This document shows, piece by piece, positions 1-12,474 of a DNA stretch of 64,000 nt. The number at the start of each line of letters is the position of its first letter. The stretch's first letter is position 1. The DNA lies in contig NC_089490.1 in assembly GCF_036850765.1 (NCBI RefSeq), positions 297,830,982 through 297,894,981 on the forward strand, given 5' to 3'. The notes under the pieces were generated by a model. The model did no database searches and had not been told where the DNA came from. It was given only the letters and a program-made list of their open reading frames with translations. A program made the position numbers and the translations under genes. Source of the DNA: Saccopteryx bilineata (Eukaryota; Chordata; Mammalia; Chiroptera; Emballonuridae).

Positions 1-179
1 AGTGTGGGGGTGAGAATGTTTGTCTTCCCAAACATGGGCATTAGTCAAGCTGTGGACAAATATGGAGTTAACAACATCGAGGGTGGCCAGAGGAACTGAG
101 GCCTTGCCTCGGTGACTCAGAGGACTCTTGGAATGCTCAGCCCCTCACCCAGGTATGCTGGGCATCCACTCACACCTGC

Positions 180-470
180 GGGACCCTGCTGCAAATACAC
201 AGCTGCACTCGTTCAACAGACAAACATTTACGAAACAACGAATATGCATCAGACGCTGGGCTTGATACACAGCATACAGAGATGAGTTCCCTGCTGGAAA
301 CAGAATACAAGTTCAACAGGATAATCACTAGTGAAGCTGTGACCCATTCATTTATTCACCCACTCACTCACTTGACATTTACCAGGTGCTCACAGCCGGC
401 TCTGCCCTAGGCGGTGGAGACACTGCAGAGAACAAAAGCAGGGCGGTGTTTGCCTTCGTGAAGCTTACAG
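180..470 (-). repeat. L2-type LINE fragment, antisense, left part
   Basis: The stretch reads like the reverse of an L2 tail: cattcatttattcacccactc, then an accaggtgct...ctaggc core, then a gagaacaaaagc block and gaagcttacag. It is ancient and diverged. The hAT element at 471-803 interrupts it, and the same repeat resumes at 812. Confidence 0.5.
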
Positions 471-803
471 TAGGGGTCCCCAAACTACGGCCTGCAGGCC
501 ACATGAGGCCCCCTGAAGCCATTTATCTGGCCCCCACCGCACTTCCGGAAGGGGCACATCTTTCATTGGTGGTCAGTGAGAGGAGCATAGTTCCCATTGA
601 AATACTGGTCAGTTTGTTGATTTAAATTTACTTGTTCTTTATTTTAAATGTTATATTTGTTCCCGTTTTGTTTTTTTACTTTAAAATAAGATATGTGCAG
701 TGTGCATAGGGATTTGTTCATAGTTTTTTTTTTATAGTCCAGCCCTCCAATGGTCTGAAGGACAGTGAACTGGCCCCCTGTGTAAAAAGTTTGGGGACCC
801 GTG
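471..803 (+). mobile_element. non-autonomous hAT transposon, copy A (short subfamily)
   Basis: The 333-bp element has terminal inverted repeats close to caggggtccccaaact and agtttggggacccctg (first base changed here to t). It is flanked by a perfect 8-bp target-site duplication gcttacag at 463-470 and 804-811, the hallmark of hAT transposition. It has no coding capacity. Three more copies lie at 27546, 43391 and 63279. Copies A and D share a 33-bp internal deletion that B and C lack. It sits inside an antisense L2 fragment. Confidence 0.93.
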
Positions 804-811
804 GCTTACAG

Positions 812-1230
812 TCTAGTTGGAGCACAGTAGATAATAAACCAATAAACAAATAAATAGATAAAACCACATCATATGAAGACAAGTGCTGTGGGGGGGGGGC
901 AAGATAAATGGTTTACAGAGTGACAGAGGGAAAGCTATCTCAGCTAATGATCAAGGAAGGCTTCTCTGACTGGGTGACACTGGGCAGAGCCCTGAATGGC
1001 GTGAGGGATGAGCCAGAAAGACATCTGGAGGAGGCCACCAGATGGAAGAGGGAACAGGCAGAGGGAACAGGGAGCACAAAGACGCTGAGGGGCGTCACAT
1101 CCAGGGACACCTGGGAGGCAGGAAAAGATGGGGGGAAAGCGGTAGGAGAAAAGGTAGAAGTAACCAGGGCCACATCAAAATGCAGTGAGCTTGGGAAAGG
1201 GGACACGTTGGTCCTCGGAGGGCAGTCCAC
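812..1230 (-). repeat. L2-type LINE fragment, antisense, right part
   Basis: Continues the repeat broken by hAT copy A: tctagttggagcacagtagataataaacc, then aaggcttctctgactgggtgacac and a gaacaggcagagggaacag block. Similar sequence is seen at 40190-40430, 44860-45570 and 56190-56890. The 231-codon reading frame across this stretch has no recognisable protein in it. Confidence 0.5.
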
Positions 1231-1544
1231 TCAAGGAGGGGACCTCACTGGAGGCAGCACTGGAAACGTGACTAAAACGATGGCAGCAGCTGGCCTGGTG
1301 GACAGGCTGGAGAATCTGTCTTCCCACCCCCCTGGGAAGCTGAGGACCACGTGTGCATCTAGGCTGGGCCCCGGCACTCGGCGTGCAGTGTGGCCGCAGC
1401 TGGCTGCCCTGCTCCTCTCTGACTGTGCTCACCTTCCCGGGCGTGTGCTCTTCTCTACCTGCCCTGGAGAGCAGAGCGCCTCCTTCCTCCCTGATGGCTG
1501 CCTCAGGCCTCCATGGCGACACTCCTGTCTGGAGTTGATACTGT

Positions 1545-1618
1545 GCCCAACATCGCATCCCCACTTCCTAGCACGGCGCCTGGCACAGCTGAGCGCTTGC
1601 TGAGTGAATGAATGTCAC
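1545..1618 (+). repeat. L2 3' end fragment
   Basis: Reads cacggcgcctggcacagct, then gcttgctgagtgaatgaatg, the typical sense-strand L2 terminus with its GAAT-like tail. Diverged. Confidence 0.45.
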
Positions 1619-1644
1619 TTGCTTTTTCTTATCCATCTATAGTA

Positions 1645-1722
1645 TTATCCATCCATCCATCCATCTGTCTGTCCATCCATCCATCCATCCATCAACCCAA
1701 CCATCCATCCACCATCCATCCA
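1645..1722 (+). repeat. (CCAT)n microsatellite
   Basis: Imperfect tandem CCAT units, broken by ctgtctgt and caacccaa. Likely polymorphic in length. Confidence 0.95.
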
Positions 1723-2235
1723 CTTCCTTAGGCATAATCAAGAAATTCAAAAGTCTCAGGCAGGTTGTGCAAGAAGTTCTCTGTTAACCAAGGAGTGCTA
1801 ACAGTGCATTTTAGACTTAATATGGGGTATCACCGTCATTTCGAATTGTCACCTAACAGGATTTCCATGAAATCACAGAACAAAATTACAGATCCCCCCA
1901 CACTATATCATATTAGTGATCTGATATGCTAATTCTAATGAGCTATTATAATATTATTATAATATTCAGCATTTGTTAATATTTAATTATGTCTGTGCAT
2001 GCCATTTAAAAGACAACTCAAAATTTTTCAAATGACTTACATATGAAACCCACTCAAGACTTCAATTTTTTGCAATATGGTAGACTAGATATTTTGAAAA
2101 ACTGTCCCAGTATAAAGCCCCTAACAATGCTTAAAGCATAAAACCAGGGTGGGGACTGTAGAGAGGCCAAAAATAGGAAAAATGAAAAATAAATTCAGAA
2201 TTCAGAAAGAAGAGCAAAAGATGCAGTGTGGTGAT

Positions 2236-2615
2236 GATCTTTCTTATGCAGCAACTTGGCTTGGCTGTAGTCTCCAGTTACTAATCAAACACTAATCTGG
2301 GTGTTTCTATAAAGATAGTCTGTAGGTGGAATTAATGTCCATAATCTATCGACATAAAATAAAGATCATCAGATAGGCTCCATTCCATCAGCTGAGAGAC
2401 CTTTCAGCGCAGAGTGGAGGCTTCCCAGAAGAAATTCCCCCTGGGGACAGTGACGTTTGCCCACATCTAAGAGCTGCAGCCTCCCTTCCTGAAGGGCTGC
2501 CCATGGTTTTGGGATTTGCCTCGCCCGTCCCCATGATCATGTCAACCAATTTCTTTCAATAAATCTCTTAGTATAAATTCCTTCCTGGTTCTGCTTCTCT
2601 GGCAGAATACTGATT
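2236..2615 (+). repeat. ERVL-class solo LTR-like relic
   Basis: Shows the order gcaacttggcttggctgtag, cagttactaatcaaacacta, gtgtttctataaag, then caataaatctctta and a ggttctgcttctctggcaga end, as in old ERVL or MLT2-like LTRs. The polyadenylation-type AATAAA lies near 2561. No internal retroviral sequence is attached. Confidence 0.5.
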
Positions 2616-3129
2616 GCTGCCTGATGCCAGCTGCTGGTCTGGGGTGCCTACTGCTCCCCACTTTGGCTCTGGGGAAAGGAGGCAAGTTGAGAACTCATGT
2701 AGGTGAAAAGTCAGATTAGGTACTGAGTGAAAAAGTGAACAAGAAAACATAGAAACAAGTTCGCACACTGAAACTTTGCCCTCTGGGCTTTGGCTCTGGG
2801 TACTGGGGAGAAAACTATTCATGGAGAATCTACAGCCACAAGTCATAGATCTAGGGCCCAGCTTCATAGCAGGATACAAGTAGTTCAACATTAGGTGCAG
2901 AGAAATCCACTTCATATCTTACAGTCTGGCAAAATTTAAAGTGAGACTACCAAGTATTAAGCAGGAGATGCAACCGTGGAAACCCACTCACTGCTTTGGA
3001 ACATCAAACCGCAGCTTTGCATTGTCTGGTGAAGTCATTGATGCACACTCCACTACTATGTCTACACCCTTGAAAACCCGATGAACCTGTCCTCTTAACA
3101 CACATGTACAAGAATGGTCATGGCAACAT

Positions 3130-3420
3130 AATGAGTGTATAACAGCCCCAAACTGCAAGCAATTCAGATCCATCCATAGAGAACTGGATAAAGTGAAAGC
3201 ATCACCCTAATAGAGTATTCCAGCGAAGAAAATGAACAAATTATAGCTGCACGCCCTGGCACAAATATAATGCAGTGTAACAAAAGGGGGAAGAATCTAA
3301 TATATGCACTAAGATTCCGCTTCTCTTCAAAGTCTTACCATATATTATAAAGTCAGGACTGGATTCCTACTCATATGTCCTGTATGCAGACTTTCAGCTC
3401 TTTAGATCAAGAATTATATC
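3130..3420 (+). repeat. old L1 3'-region fragment
   Basis: The words ccatccatagagaactggataaa and tagagtattccagcgaagaaaatgaa follow the order found near the end of L1 ORF2 and its 3' UTR, heavily decayed. Assigned by eye only. Confidence 0.4.
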
Positions 3421-3424
3421 CTAT

Positions 3425-3512
3425 TCATAATTGTACCCACAGGACCTAGGAGAGTACCAGGCACAGAGAAAATACCCAGAGAATATCTGTTGAATGAATG
3501 AATACACTTTGG
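3425..3512 (+). repeat. L2 3' end fragment
   Basis: The block agagtaccaggcacagagaa followed by ctgttgaatgaatgaata matches the sense-strand L2 terminus. Confidence 0.5.
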
Positions 3513-3719
3513 ACACAGAAATGCATGTCAGGAGCCTGACCCTGTGTTTCCAGCCTCTGACCTCACCTGCCTGGACCTCTTTCTGCCATAGCGAACACTG
3601 CTGCTTGTCACCTGACCTACTTGACTACTGTTAACTCCCCTTTCCCAGCTTCCCAAAACCAAAGTTCCCTGAGACACTTCCATCTAAAAGCCACTCAAGC
3701 CCCAGTGTGATACATTCTT

Positions 3720-6677
3720 GCCAGGAAACGGAAGAAATGGGAGCTATTGCTGTCAATTAAATGAAGTTTTGAAATTTGCTCTGTATTTAATTTGGGCAGA
3801 TTGTATTTCTCATCATTTAACAGGGAGTCCAGAAAGTTGGGAAAAACAAGACCTTTGGCAAGAGTTGGCAAACATGAGGCTCAGAAAAGCAACAAGAACT
3901 AGCACACAGGTTGAGAAATTTTAGTTCAAACGGATCAAATCAATAACAAAATTGTATCACAATAAAGCCCTGGAGGAAAAGAGAACTTAATTACACGAGA
4001 CTATATTAATAAAGGACTCACTGTGGAACTCCTGGGCACCCTTCTATGTAGGAAATAAAGATAACTAAAGGGACATATTTTAGGAGAAAGTACTTGATAT
4101 ATTTTCTCTCCTGAAGAATTAGAATACTTCTAAAATACATCTTTTTCCAACACCAATGGTATTCCTGCTTTGAAAGACAGACTCCTTTATAGAAGGTGAT
4201 CTTTCTTGACATAATCACAGTAATGTAATCTTGCAATACCAACTGACCTAAGTATGAAGTGTGACTTAACGTTGATAAAGGACTTGCTACTGTCAGTTAT
4301 GCCATTATCTCTGCAGGGCAACGTGGTATAAGAATGTTTCAAATTACCTGGTTCAGCCCGATCAAGTTCATTTTCATTTACCAAGTTTTAAAAATTCCAA
4401 ATGTCATATATGCCTTAAGAATATTCATAAACCATTAGATTTTTCTTGAATCTCTTGCTGCCATTTAAGCATTGATTCATGCTTATCATTTTAGGAAGGG
4501 AAATGGTCACAAACAACTGATAATCAGTTAAAAGGCCTTAAGAACAGAATTGAGGCTTCCTCAGCATTTAGGAAACACACATTTCTTTTCTCCTATCAAT
4601 GTTTACATCCCACAGGCTGATATTGTCTTGTTTCATCTACATGGCTATGAATCAGTCTTAGTTTCATTTCAACGATTTATTGAACTTTGCACCTAACACT
4701 ATGTTACATCCTATTTGAGGATGGAATTTTTATCCTAACCGGGATTTCAAGGTAGTTGATAAAACAAGATTTATGTTCAAGGAAGAGTTAAAAGAAAGCC
4801 CAAAGTATAATAGAACCTTAACTTCTGAGTTTGGCTAGATCCTGAACACCAGCTACATTGAAGCTTCGGAAAAATTCACTCCCTTCTCTGAGCCACAATT
4901 GCAAGTATAAGAGAGTGTCTTTTAGAAGATGTATGTGGAGAAATTCCTAATGCAAAGACTGTTCCAAGGTGGGACCAATCAGAGAAGGTTTCATAGAAGT
5001 GGCAGCAGTAAGTCTTCAGGTTGGTCTAGACGGACAATAATGAAAAATAGTATGACAAGTATTAGAAGTGTGGCACAGCGTGTGACCTAATGGGAGCATG
5101 ACACTTGTAAACCCCGCTCTTTTCCTTTTCATACCTTCTATCTTTGTGATGAAATGCATGCTGTTCTCCATGCATTATTAATCAACTCTCCTTCATCAGG
5201 GAAGGTATGAGGGAGAGAGGGTGTCCAAGGTGGGTGGACGAAGAACAGCACAACTGACGTCACAGAGCAACTATGCCTATGGAGCAATTATCCGGCCAAG
5301 TTCACACACTGCCCTAGAGACTCTCTCTGCCAAACTGATGACACAGTGATCTAAAACACATTGCATCGCACACACAAAGAGTTATTTGTCACCCAATGTG
5401 AAATAGAAATTTGGTAATAATTATTCAGGTGGTTGGATCGGTGACAGAGTCCTAAAAATTCACATTAAGACTTAAGTTACCTTGATTGGTATCTTTATCA
5501 ATCAAATTAGTCAGACATATGTCTCTTCCCTTCTTTTGGTACTTATTACAAGGAGATTGAGACAGGAAGGTATCTAATTTAGGAAAAAGTTGCAGCATCA
5601 TACAGAAATTTAAGCAGCTGTCCATTTTTGTGTAGAGAAAACATTACAGATGCAAAAGTTCTTTGCTGCTTATATACTCTGCTAAGATTTTAGAAGAAAC
5701 TTCCAGGAAACGTACCATTGATCAGAGGGTCTGGGTGAAGTCTGTAGAGAAATTATTTGTCCCCGTTCTTTCAATTTCCTTTCATTTCCCCACTTACAAA
5801 TCTCAAGTTCTGAGTCCCCGCAAACCCTTATCAGAATCCATCTTCCCTAATTCCTTCATCACCTACCTATTTTCATTTTGAAGGCCATGGTTTCTAAATC
5901 CTTAATACATATAAACAATATTTTTTTATTAACTGTTCTTCTAGCTTATTATTTTAATCTTCTAAGGATGAACTGTACAGTATTTAAGAAAACGCCCTAA
6001 TTTCCAGTGGCCCTCTATGTATAAACCATTATCTACCCCACATTAAAGAGAATGTAGACATTGCAAGAAAATAATTAGGTCAGTTTATCTCTGAAAACTA
6101 CCTGAAACTGATCAGTACAAGGCAGAAAGGATCAGTTCAGATCATTCCAGGGGCTTAAGGCAGGGTACCTACCTCAGTGAAGGAGAAACAACACACAACC
6201 AAAAGAAGCTTAGCTAAATTCGTCATTTGATCATGTATTGATATTTTTGTTTCTCTTCACACATCATCAGTATCATCAAACACTTAAATCTGTGCTCCAT
6301 ATGCAGATATGACAAGCTATCTGACCGTATTCTACACTAATGTATCATAACATTGCTGATACTGAAAATCATTTTTCTTTAAACTGTCTTCTTCTAAGGA
6401 GTTTGGAAGAGCTTTTTTATTTTAAACAAATTCACCACTATGAATCTCATATGAATACCATCAACTACTGTGGCAAGGAAGTAATAACTGCCTTTATACT
6501 TTCCCATTAAGAACACAGAGACTTACAGAGAACTGAAATGATGAATACAAGGGTGCATACTTTTTGGCAGCATAATGGGGAGGAGATAACATTTAAATAA
6601 AGAACAGGTCATGTTGGAAAACAATAATAGAACAAAACAAACTCCTCAACCCAGTGAGGAGGTTTAAGTCACAATAC
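3720..6677. other. intron (downstream of the ADAMTS12 exon), mostly unique
   Basis: AT-rich sequence with no reading frame I recognise, no clear repeat boundary and no tandem structure. It is interpreted as intron because it directly follows the donor site of the minus-strand exon at 6678-6810. Confidence 0.6.
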
Positions 6678-6810
6678 CCTTTAATCCGCAGGTTGGCTCC
6701 TTCCTCTGCCTCCGGTAGATGATGTGTGGGTGGTACTCCCCTTCAGCCAGGGGATGCTCTTTGACAGGCTCAATAAAAAAGTCTCCATGTGGTAGGTGGA
6801 AAAACCCAGT
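6678..6810 (-). CDS. ADAMTS12: ADAMTS12 exon (probably exon 3), end of propeptide with cysteine switch
   Basis: The gene product is a secreted zinc metalloprotease with thrombospondin repeats that acts in the extracellular matrix. This exon encodes the C-terminal part of its inhibitory propeptide. Read on the minus strand, the acceptor follows a pyrimidine-rich run ending in tttgcag at 6811, and the donor gtattg begins at 6677. The 133 bp give 44 open codons plus one base (start phase 0, end phase 1). The peptide starts [15 protein letters not shown], continues through [11 protein letters not shown] and ends EPTCGLK; the Cys of PTCGLK is the propeptide cysteine-switch residue. Against my memory of human ADAMTS12 the match is near complete, with about four fewer residues between YRRQ and KEPTCG. 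ADAMTS7, the closest paralogue, fits less well. I found no flanking ADAMTS12 exon, so both introns run off or fill the window. The exon number is from memory. Confidence 0.9.
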
Positions 6811-7599
6811 CTGCAAATATAGGCAACAGAAAGGTTTGTTTGAATCAATTCTTTATCTCTGCAAAGAAAATTAGTAAAGTGACAATTATAATATATAGGT
6901 TATGGGTGTCCCTAAAACTCATGAGGTCAATGTTTTCATAGCTGGCATTTGATCTCACAGATGTCATTTAATGAAAGGTCTTCATAGCTATAATGGTTAT
7001 TAAATGTTTAGGGGTCATGGATCCCCCTGAGATTCTAATGTAAGAAGCACACATATACACATCTATCTAAAATGTAGCATACAATTTTGTAGGTGCATGG
7101 ATTCCCCTTCTAAAACCTGAGGCTGGGTATCTATAAATTTTAAATTAAGAGTCAGTGCTTCCTGGCTGCTGTATCATGGAGCTGGTACTATGCTCCATAT
7201 TCCACTGACAGCTTGTGGAAGATTTATTTACCTGTATGTGGGTAGCCCAGTTACCTATTCATGCAGCAGCTTAACTTGAAGAGTTTAATGCCATTCTGCT
7301 TTCAAGAAAACAAAGAACTGTAACACTGAGTCCCCGATCTGAGGCAGGGTTTCCAGGTGTCTTATTTCACAGATATGGGAATCCGTGATGTGCTAGAGTG
7401 CTGGCCAGTGAGCAACGCTTTCTGGAGGTCAGGTCTAGAGGTGACATAGCCTACAACTTTCTTCTCTTTAGGAAAATTTCATAGTGCCCATTTGAGATGC
7501 TTAGAAAACGCCTTTGCTAATAATGGCTTCCATAGATGGACTTAACTCTCAGGATCTGAACTCTGTTTTAATGACTAACAGGTCTTACCCTAAACAACC

Positions 7600-7870
7600 T
7601 GCTGGAGGTGATCAGAAACTCGGACTCTGAAATTAAAATTGGTTCAAATCCCAGCTTCTCCACTGATTAACTCTATGATCTTGGACAAAGTTCAGCTTTC
7701 TAACAAGGAGAATAGAAAAAAAAGAACACTTTACTGGGAGTCATAACAATAGCTATGTGACGTTGAATTGGTGGCCCAGCCTATAAAATGGGGATAATGC
7801 CTGCTACCTCACAGGGCTCTTAGGAGAATCAAGTGAATTAGGGCTTGTGTCAACTGCTTTCCAAATGCAG
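7600..7870 (+). repeat. MIR SINE relics
   Basis: Two MIR-like cores: ggttcaaatcccagcttctc with tctatgatcttggacaaagt, and cctataaaatggggataatg with ctacctcacagggctcttag. These are the standard MIR words (B box, central core, 3' region). Old tRNA-derived SINE; not a tRNA gene. Confidence 0.65.
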
Positions 7871-10784
7871 GGCGGTCATGTTTAACTACTAGCTCTGACA
7901 GTGGTTATATCTGACTTCAAATTTGCTGACATTTCTTGGGAGACAGTTTTTTCTCAGTATGATTATCCAAAGACAACCCTCTGGGACAGGAAGAACTGAC
8001 AAGGTCCCAATTGCAAGAAAATAGCTGGAAACAGACTCGTGGAGTGCTGAGACCTGGTTTGACTTCCACTCCGAGACAAAGACCAAGGACACCTGGAGAG
8101 AGCGTGCCTGTTGCGGATGAAGCTCATCTGTCCCATAAAAGGAAAGTAGAAGTCAATAACTCCTTGAGGATGGCTGGTTTGGGGTCCTTTGTGACAAGGT
8201 TATCAACCCAATATCAATGTTCGTGAAGACAAAAATCACCAACAAGAAGGATTTATTGTCATTTCTTCAGCCTCAAATTTTAGACCCAGGTGGTACAGAA
8301 GAAACAGATGGGACTCTAGTTGAGACTATAATAACTGTTTTATGGGCAACATGAATGAGAATGCCTGAGAGCCAAACAAGCACTTTCCTAAAGCCTTCCA
8401 TCTGCATTCCTCCACGAGGCCGGCCTTGGCAGCGTGCACCCAGAAATCATCTAATCAGCCTAAATATTTCTCCCAAGCTCAATGGAGAGCTAGCAAAGCG
8501 GGGTGGCGCACCAGCTGGAGGGGAAGCAGGGCACCGGCTCACATGCGAGTAAGGCTGCTGGCCCCAGGACCACAGGTGAGCATCACAGAGAAGGGGCCGG
8601 GCAGGAGAGGGAATGAAGAGACCTCCACTGGTCTGGGCAGAGTGAGGTGGGAAGATTTCCCAGCTGAGCTCTGCACCTCCTCTCTCCCCCAACATAAACA
8701 CAGAACTTTGAACACCTGGTACGCAGGTGGCCATGGTTTGTTGGTCTCTCTCACTTCACCAGAGCCAGGTCATGTGGGAAGGAAGCATGTCCGGTTCACT
8801 TTGCAAAGGAAGGACTGGCTCCAAGCCTTCCCTGAGACTAATTGCCTACGAAAGTCACCTCCAATCACCAGCTCTGGGTTTGAGCCAAAGAAGACACTCT
8901 TTGTTCCAATCTTCTTTAGTCTGCTCACCTTTGCCACACCTTTGAAGGAGAATGGAAATGAACTTGAAGGAAAATAAAGACAAGACCCACTTCACTGGGG
9001 ACTTGTACTCTGTTCCTAACAAAACCCAAGATGGAATGAACCTCAGACAGAAGCTCAAAGAAGAGAAACTGACTCTTCTCTTCTCTGTCATGTACTCTTT
9101 CTCCTCCACACTGCTAACTCTCTTTTGGAAATAAACTCACCTCATTGTTTCAACAAAGTTATAAATATCTGTGAATGTTTCTCAAGGCTATCTTGGAAGA
9201 GCTACTTTAAATAAACTTTATTCTGAAGCATTATAAACATACAGAAAGATGTGCAAACCAGAACTGTGAAGTCCCATAAATCTTCCACAGAGGGAACACC
9301 TAAATAGAGAAACAGAACATTCCCAACTGCCCAGACACTCCCTGTTCCCCCTCCCAGTCAATAACATCCCCCAACAGGAGCCGTTCTTCTGGTTTCTAAT
9401 ACTAATAAATTAGTTTTAAGCCTACTCTTAATTCTTTTACAGGAAGCATTACTTGACACAAAAGGAAAACAATGTGTATCTCAAGTGCCAGGGACTGGCC
9501 AATTGTAAAGATTTTAAGGCAGATGGATTTCTCAAGGCCCATTAAATTGGACTCCTCATATTGCTTCCTACTCCTCAGGCAAGCCCAGCTGGTGGGGCGG
9601 AGACAGGGCTGGGCTACCTTGGTGAGTCACTTGGCACTGACACTCTGCTGCTTTCTGCCAATGAATGGTGGGCACAGACTCTTTAGAACCAATTTATCTA
9701 TCCTAGTTTTGACTGAAAATACCTCCTTCTCCTCAATTCCCATTAAAGTTTTAGTCATCATGATATAGTTGATATTACACTTCAGTTAGTACAATAATTT
9801 GGGGTCTAGTGGGAAATGGGAAGCATCTTACAAGGATTTTGTGAATAGAGTATTCTAGAATCACAGAGCCTAGAAACCTTGGAGAGACATCCAACTTATG
9901 CTAGCACGTCTTCAGGAGGACCACGGATATAGCCCAGCACACAGAAAAGTAAAAACCAATGATTCTATAAAAGACATAGGAAGGAAATACCAAAGTAGTT
10001 CCAACACTCAGAACTCTGTTGCATAATTCAATGGGGTGACTTTTATACAGGATAAACTATGACTAGCACCCACCCTGAGTTGTGGAATAATGCCACCAAA
10101 ACTCATCAACCAACCCATTTGAAAACTTCCTTTCTATTGAAAACTTCAGAAGTTACCAGATCAATTTGTTTCTTCCCATGGTGATAAAAGACAACCTTAT
10201 CAATTTATTCAGAAACCAAGAACAGGAAAAAATGGTTTGGGATAAAGAGGTATCCAAGATACTCAATTGTAGTACATGGATCATTGGAAAAGATACCACC
10301 TGTTACTCATTATATACACAGGAAAGAGGACAAAATCGCACTCTCCCCCAATCACCCTTATCACATATCAATCTGCATCAATCAGGTAACAGCTCTAAGA
10401 GGGGTGGTGACACCTGCCCTCGAGGTTTATGGCCCAGTCGGGAAGATAAGACTGATATCCATAAAACAGTAGAAAGAAGACAGCAGAGCCTTAGCGTGTT
10501 TGTGTTGAAAAGGACTTACTGTTCACATGGCCCAAGAGACCGGCCTTGGCCTCTGGGGGCACTGGGCCCGGAACGCAAACCTCATGTACCAGACCACCTC
10601 ACACAGCACCTCGCAGGAGGTGAGGGAAGGTCCCTCCCTAGGTGCTACAGATTCCAGTGCTGTATTTCAGGGGAAACAGAGCCCAGTGAAAGCAGAAGCT
10701 TTTAGAGTAAAGACAAAAGATTGCACTTCTGTAGTCTGCAAAACACGTGGCACAGTCCTAATGCCATAACAGCCTCCCAGAATC
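7871..10784. other. unique intron sequence
   Basis: Several long but unconvincing open frames occur around 8355-8977 and 10166-10705. None resembles a known domain and all overlap others on the opposite strand. At 9200-9470 there is a possible ancient interspersed repeat (agaaacagaacattcccaac, then tcccagtcaataacatcccc), family unassigned. Confidence 0.5.
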
Positions 10785-10790
10785 ACTCAC

Positions 10791-10853
10791 TTTCTTTTTG
10801 CTGGTTTGCAAGAGGTAGAATAACTTTTTCTCATCTAGTATGCAGTCAGGACC
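10791..10853 (-). other. candidate cryptic or alternative exon, unrecognised
   Basis: On the minus strand a pyrimidine-rich tract (cttatcccttgacttctaatttag) ends in an acceptor AG at 10854-10855. It is followed by 63 bp open in one frame only (21 codons starting GPDCILDEKKLFYLL) and then a consensus donor gtgagt at 10785-10790. The length is a multiple of three, so it could be spliced in without shifting frame if its neighbours were phase 0, which matches the phase at which the ADAMTS12 exon at 6678-6810 starts. I do not recognise the peptide. It may simply be chance splice sites in an intron. Confidence 0.3.
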
Positions 10854-11126
10854 CTAAATTAGAAGTCAAGGGATAAGAAAAGCCTCGGAAAACAGAGAAG
10901 CAAAACCACTGAGAAGATTCCCCTAGGAACACCCCTGCCTCTGCTGCGATGGTGAAGGCAATGCCACTGATTCATGAGATGTTGCTTATTAGTCTTGGAA
11001 GCCCTAGTAACTCATATGGTTTGAGGATATAAAGCCCAAGCCAGAAAGACATTCTCTGCTGCACCCACCTGGCAGCTCCCATGTTCATGCAGTCACCTGC
11101 AGAAGACCTGGCCCCTACTTCCCACC

Positions 11127-11340
11127 ACAGTGCTGTCCAGTAGACCTTCCTATGGTGATGGAGATGTTCTATATCTGCACTGGCCAATTCGGCGGCCACT
11201 AGCCACATGTAACTATTGAACACTTGAGATGTGCCTAATGCAAGAGAGGAACTGACATTTTAATCTCATCTAACTTTAAGTATTATCTTAAATTTAAATA
11301 GTCACAGGAAGTTAACGGCTGCCATACTGAACTGTGTGTT
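11127..11340 (+). repeat. ancient hAT-type MER element relic
   Basis: Begins cagtgctgtccagtagacct, then gttctatatctgcactggcc and gccactagccacatgtaact, a familiar mammalian DNA-transposon fossil of the hAT group. It is far more decayed than the four young hAT copies and unrelated to them. Confidence 0.55.
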
Positions 11341-11999
11341 TCTGGAGACTGGCTGACCAGTGAAGGAGAGAGACCCATAAGCCTGCTCATCATACCATGG
11401 TGAGTTCTGTAATCAAGGGAGGCACTTAAAAGAAACACAGACTTCCAAAATGTGACGTTTCACTACAACAGTTTGTTTTCTATGATCCATTGGTCAGGAG
11501 CTAGCTTGGAACCATCTATGTACTGCATTCAGACTTGAGAGAATTAAAAGAGGAAACTAAGTATAAAAGATATAACATTTGTAAAAATTAAAATGAGTCA
11601 TTGGGAGCAAATTTGGCAGGATCAGGGCTGTGTAAGGGGCTGCCATTGGCCTGAGACCAAAGAGGAAGGAGATCCCAGCAGAGCCCTGGGGCCGGGGTTA
11701 TGATCATATAGAATTGGAAGAACTGGAAGCCAGGTCCCCCTTCCAGAGGGACTTGTCCCCAGGAGCACTGGAGTACCAGCCTGCACTTCCCCATCACTCT
11801 AGGCTGTTCTTCAAGGGACCCTGCCACAACCCCAGTGCACGAAGACCACAGCCCTGCCTGCTGGCTGGCGGTCCAGAGTCTACTGAAAAATGGATAAAAC
11901 GGATTTTAAAAAATTATAGACCAAAACGTTATGACAAGGTTCGAAATGTTATGACAAGGTTTAATAGAAATACCATGAGGTGTATGATCGTGGCCAAAT

Positions 12000-12420
12000 T
12001 AGTTAATACATTGAGCCCGGTTCTCTTACCTATAAAATGAGACAAAATCTACCTTCGTGTGCAGGGTTATAACTATCAGAGACACTGTATATAAAACGCC
12101 TAGCAGGAGGCTTGCCATGTGCTAGGAGCTCAATATATGCACATGGATGCGTTTATCATAGTGTCACACACAGTGAACACAATGTAAAGGGCTGACCAAA
12201 GGCAAACACGCCCTAGGCCAGCCACGTGGTTTATCTCCGAGCTGGAGGTAACTCCTCTGGCCTCAGTCTCCCTATCTGGAAAGTATAAATAGTGAGAGTG
12301 ATAGTAACTTGTTAACTAACTTACTAAGAGTTGTCAGGTATATTAAATAAGTTCATATAAAGTGTCTACATGTGTGTAAGCACATTGTGAGTGCCTAATA
12401 AGTGTTAGCTGTTAGCCATT
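12000..12420 (+). repeat. MIR SINE relics (two)
   Basis: First copy: ttacctataaaatgagacaa and cgcctagcaggaggcttgcc, then gagctcaatatatgc. Second copy: ctggcctcagtctccctatc, then ttaaataagttcatataaag and gtgcctaataagtgttagct. Both show MIR 3' core order. Confidence 0.55.
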
Positions 12421-12474
12421 ATGAAAGTCTAAGAATCAGCCCCCCACCCCACCCAGATGCCTAATGAGATGGAC

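Noticed and set aside
908..1603. 231-codon plus-strand open frame
   Set aside because: Runs across an antisense L2 fragment, overlaps minus-strand frames of similar length and shows no domain.
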